A stretch of 64,000 nt of DNA from Agrostemma githago (taxonomy: Eukaryota > Streptophyta > Magnoliopsida > Caryophyllales > Caryophyllaceae), in assembly GCA_958450325.1 (NCBI GenBank), contig OY288259.1, positions 56,570,987-56,634,986 on the forward strand. Reading direction: 5' to 3'. Within the stretch, counting starts at the first letter, position 1. Every line of letters starts with the position of its first letter. This document shows positions 22,294-32,890 of this stretch, piece after piece. Made by a program: the position numbers and the translations under genes. The notes beneath the pieces were generated by a model. That model searched no databases. It had not been told where the DNA came from and saw nothing but the letters and a program-made list of their open reading frames with translations.

Positions 22294-22679
22294 TAAAAAT
22301 AATTAATTAATCTTCTTGACTTTTATCAGTGATGAAATATTGAAATTAGGTTTCTTTGGTTTCATTTGTAGAAATTGACCTCGTCACTTTTAAGAAATGT
22401 GAAATTTTATCCTACTTTTATTTTATTTTCTCTTCAATTTAAGCAAATATTCATTTTTTTTATAGGAGTAATATAAAACTTATTAAATATTTTTATTTTT
22501 GTTAATTTTCACACATTTAATTATTTATCTAAATTTTTTTTTGGCTTTGTCTACAATAAAATACTTCGTAAAAGGAAAAACAAATACTCATATTTGATGA
22601 AATATTCTTATGTGTAAGATCAATTATCTAATAAAAAAAATTCAATAAATACATTCTTACGTTTTAAGCACACAAATTA
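22294..22679. other. Intergenic, nothing recognised
   Basis: AT-rich flank to the right of the non-coding LTR element. No gene or repeat boundary is visible. Confidence 0.5.
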
Positions 22680-23290
22680 AGTATGTTATGGAACCAACTC
22701 AACCAAAATTTTAAGATGATTGATTGAAGGTCAAGAAATATTTATATACACACGCCCCTCACACGAATAAACGAGGGGGTGAGCGACCTTTTGTCACGTT
22801 AACTCTAATATCATGTTATGAAACCAACTCAACCAAAATATATTAAGGCGATAGTTGGAGACCAAGAACTATTTATATACTCTTACATGGTATCAAAGCC
22901 AGCATGATAAAATGTCACGGGTTCGAATCTCCACCCCTTGTTTCTAAAGTGAAATATTTGGCGTCAGGTATGATGGGACCCGAGTTGCATCCACACTTCA
23001 AGCACAATGGACATTCGTGTGAGGGGACGTGTAAGAGTATATATAAACATTTATGAGCCTCCAACCATCGCCTTAAGGTTTGGGGTGAGTTGATTTCTTA
23101 AAATGGTATCAGAGTCAGCGTGAGAAAAGGTCGCGGGTTCGTATCTTCACCCTCTTGCGTCAGGTATGATGAGACCCGTGTTGCATCCACACTTCAAGCC
23201 CAATGAACATTCGTGTGAGGGGCGTGTAAGGGTATATAAATACCCGAGTTGCATCCACGCTTCAAGTCCAATGGGCATATGTCATTGTAA
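22680..23290. repeat. TRIM/SINE-like repeat cluster
   Basis: Two related units of about 211 bp begin near 22892 and 23103 with TGGTATCA-A/G-AG-C/T-CAGCRTGA, continue to GGTTCGAATC or GGTTCGTATC, and share TTGCATCCACACTTCAAG. An AACCAACTCAACCAAAAT word occurs near 22690 and 22820 and again, diverged and inverted, near 23085. These look like short LTRs plus primer binding sites of TRIM-type elements in both orientations. The GGTTCGAAT box also fits a tRNA-derived SINE. Exact units are unresolved. Confidence 0.4.
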
Positions 23291-24346
23291 CATCATCATT
23301 TCAGTTTTCTAATTTGACAATGAAAATATGAAATATGAGTCACCAAACGCTACCTTACCTCCTTTTCGGGATTTTCTGAACGTTAACTTCAAAACAAGTA
23401 CTCATATATGGGAACTGCCGAACTGGAGAACTGTTATTAGTTAGTTAGTTATTTTATTATTACAGAATATTTTTATACTATTAGTGTATCTCACGATAAG
23501 TTACCGTGACTTTATGAGTCATCGGAGAATTGGTCAGTAAACGCAAGCAAGTAAGCAACCACATGAACAAAAGCAATTACCAAAACTGTGGGAAAGCCCA
23601 GGGAATACAATAAAGCAATCCAAGACTGAAGTGTACAATTAGTACTTTAGTAGGAAGGCCGAAGAAAACAAAACAGCCCACCAAACCACAAACACTCTAA
23701 TTGAAACACGTACGGACAGACCCAAGGGCCTCTTACTTCTTCTTACACTCTATATTGCACCTGCTTTGATGATCCAATTCAAGTCTATGATATGTACAAT
23801 GGTTAATCCTCATTTCTAAATTCTCCCAATACCCTTAGAAGTTAAAACCACATGAAAATCAGTCCTTAAGGTAAGAGTAATCTAGTACGAAAAACATGCA
23901 AGAGCGATCTAGTGAGAATTGTATGATTTAGTGTTCTGTTTTCTAGACTTCGAGTTTGTCGCCTTAAGGGTGACTTACATAGTTACATGGTGTGCGTGGT
24001 TTGAACGCTACTTCGTATACTCGAGGGTTTACCTAGAGTGTACCAAAGGTAGCGGCTCCAGTTTCCCGTCATAAAAAAATAAAATAAAATGAAATTAACA
24101 TCCGAAATAGTTAAGAAAATTGGAAAGTAGATGGTATTTCTAAAGAGCCTAACTATTAGTTGTAGATATGATAGGGAGGGAGTATTTGTTAGATAGAATA
24201 GCGTAACAATGAGTGAGATGAGAATAGATATCAAACCAACAACCGGACAGCAATAAACCGCAGAAAACCGAAGTCAACGGGCAAACGGACTGTAGAGCGA
24301 CAAACAAACTGAATGTACTGTCAAATTGAAGTCAACAGGCAGCAAG
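23291..24346. other. Intergenic, nothing recognised
   Basis: No reading frame of note is present. A GGAGGGAGTA word near 24175 resembles a Stowaway/mariner end but has no partner that I could find. Confidence 0.5.
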
Positions 24347-24351
24347 ACAGT

Positions 24352-27300
24352 TGTAATCCCCTATAAATTCTAATGCAATACAGTGGCGGAAACACTGTAG
24401 ATTTGGGATTAAAACAAATTGATATTCTATATTTTAGAGAAAGAACGGTCAGTCAATACAAAGGCCACTTTTTACAAAAGGGCTAAAAATAAAAATTCTC
24501 CAAATGGGTTTAACAATCCATAAATAAACATAAATCAAGCGGAGTAGGATCCACGCCACTCGCTAGCTCACACCAAACCCCGGAACAAATAATACCTGCC
24601 ATGTTATAAACATAACAGCCACAATTCAGTGGGGAGCAACTCAGACAGTTCTCCCAGCCATATTACATAACATTAAAGTATAATTACTATTATACTAGTG
24701 CAAAACCCGTGCCTATGCACGGTTTCTAAATCACAGTATTTGTTTATACAAATAGTTTAGTGACTTACAAAAATATATTCCTCTCTCGGTGAGTCAATAA
24801 TTTATACTTTTTCTTTTTTTAGCGTTTTAGTGAACCATTTACATTTTTGTTTTGGATAAATTTTACCCTTCACCTTTTGTTTTTAAACATGAGTATAAAA
24901 GTAGTCGTTACCTTAGTACCTCTCCCGTTTTTATCTTCTTTTTATATGTCATCCATAAATCAATATTTATAAAAAGTATGCCTAAACAATGTATCATATC
25001 GCATCTAGTTTATGACACATATTAGGGTCAGAATATAAGTAAGAAATAATATTGGATGTCTTACCAAAAATATTTTTAATTTTAGATCACATTCGACATA
25101 CATTAGTATTCTTGTTACGTTTATTAATTATCGTACCAAAAGTTTACACAAAACTTTGTAGACTTTGCGTTAGGTAGAGTGTTTTTAGGTGATTAATTTG
25201 TTTCTAAATTTAGAAGATTACAATTAGATAACGAATTTTAAATTTGGAAAATATTTTGTCAAATTTCGACTCGTCTCATGAATCCGACCAAATTTTTTAG
25301 GTTCTTAAGTCAAGAACCTAAAATTTTGACCCGTGATCCATTTGGTTGGAACCCAAAATGATGCGTTCACTTATAATCAAAAGTCGTCCTGGACTGGCGT
25401 ACCTGTTGGATCGACGATGTGTCATTACAATCACTGTATTACGATATTAGTATTTATATGAATATATTTTATTTAAAACAATATAAAAATTATTAACTTC
25501 GATATTGTAAATTAACGTTGATATTGTAAATTACAAAAAAATAATTTTATAGCATTTAATAAAATATTTATAAAATAATATACTCCATTTTTTTTTACTA
25601 TTTTTTAATCATAAATATGTTAATTGTTGAATTTAATAACATTAGTGGTAGTATTAAATATGATTAATATTGAAAAAAAATTAATATAAAATGTGAGGTA
25701 TCCGAAATTATATATGCATAATCCTAATATAACTCGACCCGTGACATGTATCTGACATGACCCATATTTTTTCCAAGTTGTATGACCTGACCCGTTCAAC
25801 GGGTCTATTAGAAAGTATGGGAAGAGATTTTTGATTATTATGTTCTTTTTGTTTTGTTTTAATGTATGTAAATATAATTCGTAGAAAGGATAGATGATAA
25901 TGTCTTTGGTTATTATTAGGATGAACATTGTCTTGTTGGGCCGATAATAAATTTTGACCAAAATTTATAGATCCAAATTATATTGTCAAGCCCAATCTGA
26001 TCTAGGTAATAAAGGGTAGAAATTTTGGCGGGAAAGTTGAAATGACAATCTTGTCCCTTGGTTTTTGTTTTAATGAATAGGGGATCAAAATAGTTGAAAA
26101 TGGAAACCATTTAAAATGATATGGTAAAATACTTCAAAATGATTGCCAACCTGCAAATCAATGTCAATCAATAATAGTAACGGCGTTATGGAAATTAATC
26201 AGTGTAACGGAATAGACTTTCACTAGGATCATACTAAACTAGGTTCGAGAATTCAGTCAAAACAAATTAGACTTCGGTCTCTAACTAGGCAACTCAACTA
26301 TAACAGGACTGCGTGCAGCGAGGTCCTGGCTTAAGTAATGTACACCCCTCCTGGACACCAACCGTAATCCAGTTCAACCCGACGGCGACTTACACGATGC
26401 GATATCTAAGTTTAAGGTCAAAATATACACACTCCTGAACACAAACCATGCTCAGTTCAACGACCAATGTGTCTCTAACTAGACACACCAGCTTTATAGT
26501 TGATGGCAAAACGTATACCCTAGACTGTATTACTCTACCCGTACACTTGTCCTTATTCCATAACTCCAAAACAAAGTCGTTGTCATAATTCGATAGGATT
26601 ATCAAAACGTTTTTAAAAAGAAACTTTCTAATTTGGGAAACTTTCTTCAAATATTAACTTTCCAAAATAGGTATTATTATAATTAGAAATCGTTTAACAT
26701 TTGAATTATATAAAATAGTTATATTAGGCATCAAGACATAAACATTATACTTATTTTATAAATATATATTTAATGATCAAAAGTCAACAAAAGTCAAAAT
26801 CATAATTATTTCTCAAAAGGTTGAAATATAAGTAATTAAAAGTATTAAATTACAAATTTACAGATTTTCCGGAAAAACACTGTCTTACTATAAAATTCAT
26901 AATTAAATCATAAAAAATCAAAACAGAGTAAGATCAGTGGGGTTGAAAACTTTAGAAACTTAGTCACAACTTTTATTTCTGAAGAAAATCCAAATTTCAA
27001 ATAAAACATGGGTTTTTATTTGTATTTTCACAAACTGACAGAATTCGACACCCGATGGTATCTCATTGATAAAATACGTTTAAAAATTGATTTTGAAGAA
27101 ATACCAATTGGAAATATTAACTAGACTCTTCAAAGTTTATGTAGGTAAATTACCCAAATTAAATTCAAAGTTTATCAAAGGTTTTAAACTAAGTTTTACA
27201 ACAACTGACAGATTCGCGGACTGTTTCGACATCTGTTCGTAAACAATTTATTGTGACCAAAATAAATGGAATTATTTTACGAAATTAAACAGGAATAAAC

Positions 27301-28128
27301 TAGACTTAAAATAAACAGTAGTCTATTTTCAAAGTTTTCGAAAATAATGTATTTAAACAGGAGAAATAAATCGTAATAAGAACTAATAGATTTCCAAACA
27401 TGCTGTAACTTTGTTAAAAACAATAAAACTTTCAATTTGATCATTTATATTAAAAACACGAAAAATTAAGAAATTAATTCTTACTTATACGTTTTAGTCT
27501 CGGCCTTAATATAATTTTAGTAGATCGAAAACATATTATCATAATATAGCAAACATGTTTATAAAAATTCGATTTTTAAAACAATACTACAAGCAATTAC
27601 AACACATATATCATGCAATACCGAGTCATGCCATCATGTGTTACCTTCATCAAGATCCGTGTCAATAATATACTCGTCCTCCCCGGGTTGTCTCGAAAGC
27701 CTATAAAAAAAAAATAACAAGGTACAAGACCCTTATTAGCATCATAAATCGAGAAGTATGGAAGAAGGAATTAAGAATTCGATTGTTACCCTTTCGAATA
27801 GGATGAACAAGGATCAAGAAAGAAGGATCGGAATTGAGAGAGTTGAAGAACGGTTTAGTATTGTTGTTGTACGTTCAATTGTTTTTTTCTTTTTTCTTTT
27901 GAGAAGATAGAGAAATGGGGATACTGTGTTATAGGTTTAAGAGGAGTTGGGGAGAACACAAACAGTGAGGAGAACGTGCAACATGAATAGGAGAGAAAAG
28001 AGGAGTCAGTTTTGACTTTCTCAACCGAACTACGACAATATCTCAGTCTGATGAACGAAACGGTCGGGTCTGCTACAATCTGAGCCCGATTCGTGCTTAA
28101 AATCGTAAATGGATCACTTTAAAAATAA

Positions 28129-28205
<77 letters not shown>

Positions 28206-28637
28206 GTAGGCGGAACTCGTATAAGAACGTGTTTATGAGAAAGTAGTATTAAAATCACATTTCAAAAATAATTATGTACGAAATCGCGTAGAAAAAGATT
28301 AAATAGAAATTTCTCGATATTAATAAAAATTCTTGCGAATGAGGTAATTAAAATGGATTTCGAGTTTAAAATAAGAATTCAAGTTTATATAAAGATAAAC
28401 TCGGGAATATAAACCGTCGAAATGGAAACTCGAATAGAAATAAAATGAGTAAATCGAATGAAACGAAAGTAAGATACATTTTAAGCATAAAAATGACTTT
28501 TCGAGGTAAATAAGACTTTACGTGTTCAAACGATTGAAAAATAAATCTGTTTTATAATTATTTAAGAAATACGAGTTAAATCGTAAACAAAATAAAATAT
28601 TAATAAAATTTAATATATAAAAATCAGGGGTGTTACA
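24352..28637 (-). mobile_element. Solo LTR of a Ty3/gypsy element, 4.3 kb
   Basis: On the minus strand it begins TGTAACACCCCTG and ends GGGGATTACA, and is flanked by a perfect 5-bp duplication ACAGT (24347-24351 and 28638-28642). The ends resemble those of the Tekay-like LTR at 3459-5709, and the interior has no gag or pol. The simplest reading is a solo LTR left by recombination between two LTRs. At 4286 bp it is nearly twice the related LTR, so it may hold a secondary insertion: the word CTAGTGCAAAACCCGTGCC at about 24694 looks like the end of another element. It also has a TAA microsatellite. Confidence 0.8.
28129..28204. repeat. (TAA)n microsatellite
   Basis: About 25 uninterrupted AAT/TAA units lie inside the solo LTR. 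Confidence 0.95.
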
Positions 28638-28642
28638 ACAGT

Positions 28643-29297
28643 ACAGACAGGAGAACAAAGGCAACACGAAACAAAGGCAACGAGACAGACGGACGAGCGA
28701 CAGGCAGCAACCCGACAGAAACCGATCACGGAATAAGTGCAGACCGAACAGACCGAGAGACAGCAAACAGGACAGAAAACTGAACTGAAGTTTGCTGTGT
28801 CGTGGTACCCGCCACTGCCTTGAAAACTATTACGGCTCGACCGGGGTGGTTATCGACTCACACCGATAGTTTCCCAAGGTTAACACAGCAGCTACCTAAC
28901 TCGACCACTCGAGGTAGGGAGCCTTGGAACATCACAAACTTAACCCAGAAATTTAGAGAAGAGAGTATGTAGAGGAGAGTATGTTGTAATTGTAATTGTG
29001 TGTTTGAGACTGAGGCCTAATGCACTATTTATACACAAAATAGTGCACAAGGAGGAGCCAAAATACCATAAAGAGGGGTCTTTAAACCAGCAATCAATGG
29101 CAAAATCAGTAACAAGAGGAAATCGTAACAGTCATTGACTGTTAAGAGGAATGAATTGGGACACATACTGAATCTGGACAAATTAATACACAAAAAAGGC
29201 CCAAAGCAGTAAAAAAGGCCCAAACCACAATTTCACACAAAATACCCACTAATCACAATTGTGAGCAAGAAGGCTTTTCAAGCCTTTAATACCAACA
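28643..29297 (-). repeat. copia 2 3' LTR (left end unresolved)
   Basis: The inner end is set by the polypurine tract and TGTTGGTATT at 29297. Similar purine-rich sequence on both sides of the solo LTR (before 24347 and after 28642) suggests one LTR split by that insertion. Confidence 0.5.
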
Positions 29298-29307
29298 ATC
29301 CCCCACA

Positions 29308-29834
29308 AAGGCGAAGGAAAGACGAGAGAGAAATTCTGGGTTAAGGAAGGTTTGGATACTTAGGTACCAATGTCTTTCGACTTGAATTGACACATTAGTG
29401 AAAATGAGGCAACAACCTACTTTCTAATAAGAGAATATCTTTCGATTTGAATTCCTTACTGATTTTCGGTTGAGACCCTCATAACACATATCATACCTTC
29501 AAATCATGCTTGTTCCGCGATTTCAATGTCCAACGCTTTTCATGGCCATGCGTTTACCTCGGTATAACAAGTGGTTTAGTTAAGATTTTTTTTCAAAGTC
29601 TAACATAGATGGCGGCCACACCATCTCACTCGTATAGGTGGTTCAAGTGCTTCTCAATAGCACTCCTCACTAGAACCATTAAGGACGTAGGAGTCCATCC
29701 TGTAAAACAAAGTCACAAATTCATCAAGTGCTTCTCAACCAGCACCACCATGAAGGCTATGGATTAAATGCCATAGGAATAGTTCTTTGGTTCGTGTCAA
29801 ATCATACACTGCTTTGACTTCAGAACCTAAGTCC
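29308..29834. other. copia 2 region between pol and LTR
   Basis: About 500 bp of non-coding sequence lies between the end of the RNase H domain and the polypurine tract. No extra frame is visible. Confidence 0.55.
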
Positions 29835-31146
29835 CATTCCCCTCGAAAATTCACGGACTACTCTCCGTGGCAATCCTTTTGTAAATAGATCGGCAAGGTT
29901 GCTTTCGGACTTCACATAGTCCACAGCAATTACTCCATTTTTCAGGAATTATTTAACCACACCATGCCTGATTCGAATATGTCTTTTCTTGCCATTGTAG
30001 ACATCATTCTTAGCAACGCCAATTGCTGCTTGTGAATCACAATGCAAGGAGACTGGTGCAACCTGTCCCCCCCCCACAATGACATGTCTGCTAGCAAGTT
30101 TCTCAGCCAATCTGCCTCTTGTCCTGCCAACTCAAGAGCAATAAACTCAGATTCCGTAGTGGAGGTTGCTATGCAAGTCTGTTTTGAAGACTTCCACGAG
30201 ATAGCACCTCCACCTATGGTAAACACATAACCACTGGTTGAACTAGTTTCTGGATTACTGTTGATCCAGTTAGCATCACTGTATCCTTCTAACACAGCAG
30301 GGTACGTACCGTAATGCAGACATAGATCACAAGTACCTTTCAGATATCGTAGCAAACGACTCAAAGCAGTCCAATGTTAACTGTTAGGGTTATGAGTATA
30401 TCTACTGAGCCTACTCACAGCATAAGCAATATCAGGCCGGGTACAGTTCATGAGAAACATTACACTTCCTATGATTTTAGCATATTCTTCTTGGGAGACA
30501 CTTTCGCCCAAGTTTTTACACAGGTGAACACTAGGATCATAGGGAGTTCTAGCAGGCTCAACATCAAAGTGGTCAAATTTTCTCAACACCTTTTCCACAT
30601 AATGAGACTGACTTAGGGCGATTCCATTTGAGTTTTGGATAATCTTAACTCCTAGGATAACGTCAGCTTTCCCTAAATCTTTCATCTAAAACTGTGATGA
30701 CAAGAACTATTTGGTTTTATTTACAACAAATAAATTCTTACCAATTATTAACATGTCATCAACATACAGGCAAATAATCACACAATCTGATCCAAACATC
30801 TTTGAATACACACATGAATCAGAATTATTGGTAATGTAGCCATCTTTAATCAAGGTGTTGTGAAATTTTTCATACCATTGTTTGGGTGCTTGTTTCAGAC
30901 CGTATAGTGATTTCCTTAGTCTACACACTTTACTCTCTTGACCTTTAACCATAAACCCGTCGGGTTGTGACATGTAGATCTCTTCCTTTAGGTCTCCATT
31001 CAAAAAAGCTGTTTTTACATCCATCTGATGTATCACTAGATTATGAATAGCAGCTAAAGCGATTAGAGTTCTAATGGTGGAAATTTTGGTCACTAGTGAG
31101 TAAGTATCAAAGTAATCAATATCTTTCTTTTGTGTAAACCCTCTGT
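29835..31146 (-). pseudogene. copia 2 Pol fragment: RT and RNase H
   Basis: From right to left: G-F-T-Q-K-K-D-I-D-Y-F-D-T-Y-S at the insertion boundary, then the copia RT core (M-D-V-K-T-A-F-L-N-G, L-Y-G-L-K-Q-A-P, Y-V-D-D-M-L), then S-Q-S-H-Y-V-E-K-V-L and R-P-D-I-A-Y-A-V-S-R-L, then RNase H with G-Y-S-D-A-N-W and S-K-Q-T-C-I-A-T-S-T-T-E-S-E-F. The tail, matching S-N-L-A-D-L-F-T-K-G-L-P, continues to about 29840 in a shifted frame. In-frame stops lie just before M-K-D-L-G-K (near 30686) and at 30377-30379, with a frameshift near 29960. Upstream pol and gag are displaced beyond element A. The RT catalytic box is still intact. Confidence 0.9.
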
Positions 31147-31452
31147 TGTGTGCTAAATTTAGACCATTTTTCCTCCCATTTAAACCCGTTTTTCCCTCGT
31201 TTTGCGAGTCTTGAGTGCGATTATCGCCATATTTTGCGTATTTCTCGCATTAGCGTCCCTCTTGTACGTTTTACGTGTTTTTGGTAGTTTTTCTATCAAT
31301 TTTGATAGGTTTTGCTACAAAAATCACGATTGAGCTTCCACGAGCACAAGAGAAGGGAAAACCGTCCAAAGAGCAAAGCACACAACTTAAAGTTTAAAGC
31401 CATCCGATCGAACAAACAAAGAATGAGACAAGATTCAAGGCCAGAAAAAATG

Positions 31453-31671
31453 ACCGGGCGAAATTTCACCCGGTGAGAAGTGCCTCCCGAAGATTTTCCG
31501 AGCTTGCCCACCGGGCGAAACTGACCGGGCGAAATTTCGCCCACCGGGTGAAATTTCGCCCGATGAAAATAAGTGCCAAAAAAGCGAAAAAAAGAAGAAA
31601 ATCTCACCGGGCGAAATTTTCACCCGATGGGAATTATCGTCAAGTCTGCAGGGCAAAGTTTCGCCCCATGG
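31453..31671. repeat. Palindrome cluster in the LTR of A (GGGYGAAATTTCRCCC)
   Basis: Five copies of a 16-24 bp inverted-repeat word centred on GAAATTTC occur, at about 31453-31474, 31527-31542 (perfect), 31544-31562, 31606-31627 and 31648-31671 (weaker). The cluster lies 306-525 bp from the LTR start and about 80 bp upstream of the TATA-like box. The half word TTTCGCCC fits the plant E2F consensus WTTSSCSS. Confidence 0.88.
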
Positions 31672-31751
31672 AGATGCAAAGGGAGATTGTCTCACTAATG
31701 GAGCATAAAGTTGGATTTGGGCTTTAGGTTAAAAACCCATTAAGAGATTAC

Positions 31752-31760
31752 TTTATATAT
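31752..31760 (+). promoter_or_regulatory. Probable TATA box of A's LTR
   Basis: TTTATATAT lies in the LTR downstream of the palindrome cluster, in the position expected for the U3 core promoter. Confidence 0.5.
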
Positions 31761-32774
31761 GTTACCCTAATTCATTGCCTAAACCACCTCTCCATTGTGC
31801 TAAGGAGGGAAGACATTACACCCTTCCACCATCCTATTACACCATCCATTAGTAGTAGTAGTCTAGAAAAAATCCTCAAAAATTCTAGTAGTTTACATAG
31901 TAATTAATAGTAGATCTACAAGTTTCCATCACCAATTATTTAGATTTCAAGTTTGTAAGAAGATTATTCAAGTTTTATTTGAAGATTTGTTGGGTTTATT
32001 GGAGGATTAGTGACAATTCCTCCATTTTATTCATCAAAGATTCAATCTTTATCTATGATATCTTCTTATTTCTTATAGATCTACATAGTTGGTATAATTC
32101 TCTTCCACTCTCTAATCTCTAGTTTAGTTTTTGTGTTGTTTTCTCATCATCATCTTGTTTAGATCTAATTAATATGCATGTTGTGATGATTTCCATAATG
32201 ATGTGTGACTAGATTTCTTGTTGGGGAGTTTAGGGATGAGGGCTTGGTTTATTTGAATATAGGGATGTTGGTGGGTTGCTTGCATGTTGGTTTATCTTAT
32301 TTATGGTGTTATGTCATTGTTGTTTTAGTCCGGCCAACTAGACCGACCTTGACTAATTTCTATCAATATGGGGAAACTCGGGGTAGAAATTACCATGACT
32401 AGGGACTTACCCTCATTCGCCGCGAAAGCGGGATTTTAGGTGAGTTTATCAATATTGCGACAAAAACTCGATTCCGACCTTCTTGGACTCCAAGTACCGA
32501 ATCCCGACTTCTCCCCAACGCCTTTTCCCTAGATTGACCACCCTTAGCTATTTCTCTAGATATTCCCTTAGTTTAAGACTCGACCCCTAGAAAACCCCCC
32601 CTCTAAGACATCAAACACGACACTTTAAACTTCACAAACACACCCCGTTCCCTGTGGACCGACCTCGACTTACCACGATTACTCTAGTAGTTTTTGTGTT
32701 ATTCCGAGTCTTACAAATATCGTTTGATCCCCCGTCCTTCGTTAACGACCGATCCGATTGGGAGACGATCAAAA

Positions 32775-32792
32775 TGGGGCCGTTGCCGGGGA
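32775..32792 (+). other. Element A primer binding site (tRNA-Asp type)
   Basis: TGGGGCCGTTGCCGGGGA matches the Athila primer site TGGCGCCGTTGCCGGGGA with one change and lies 3 nt after the LTR end. Confidence 0.9.
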
Positions 32793-32890
32793 GCGGCGAG
32801 TAACTGTTGTGTTTTTAGTTGTTGTGTTTGATTCTTTTCCCTTCTCTCTTTTCCCTAGTACCGCGAGGTGCTAGGAGTCTCACCGTTTGA

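Larger units (their letters stand above)
28643..31146 (-). mobile_element. Ty1/copia retrotransposon 2, 3' part, disrupted
   Basis: This is a minus-strand copia element whose 3' half remains here: pol from the RT to the RNase H end (31140-29835), a non-coding stretch, a polypurine tract (GTGGGGGAT on the minus strand near 29299-29307) and the 3' LTR starting TGTTGGTATT at 29297. It is cut at about 31146 by Athila element A. Its LTR extends left to the solo LTR at 28637 and perhaps beyond it, so the solo LTR probably landed inside it. The left LTR end is not resolved. Confidence 0.82.
31147..32771 (+). repeat. Element A 5' LTR
   Basis: It begins TGTGTGCTAAATTTAGACC and ends ACGATCA, 3 nt before the primer binding site, about 1625 bp. 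It holds a cluster of GGGCGAAATTTCGCCC-type palindromes (31453-31671) and a TATATAT box downstream of them (31754). Confidence 0.88.

Noticed and set aside
22892..22935. tRNA gene
   Set aside because: A B-box-like word and a primer-site-like word are present, but there is no cloverleaf that I can draw and no anticodon arm.
26390..26650. 86-codon minus-strand frame in the solo LTR
   Set aside because: Isolated, inside an LTR, no recognisable motif.
31453..31671. CRISPR-like array
   Set aside because: The repeated words are palindromic, unevenly spaced and in a plant LTR; spacers and cas genes are absent.
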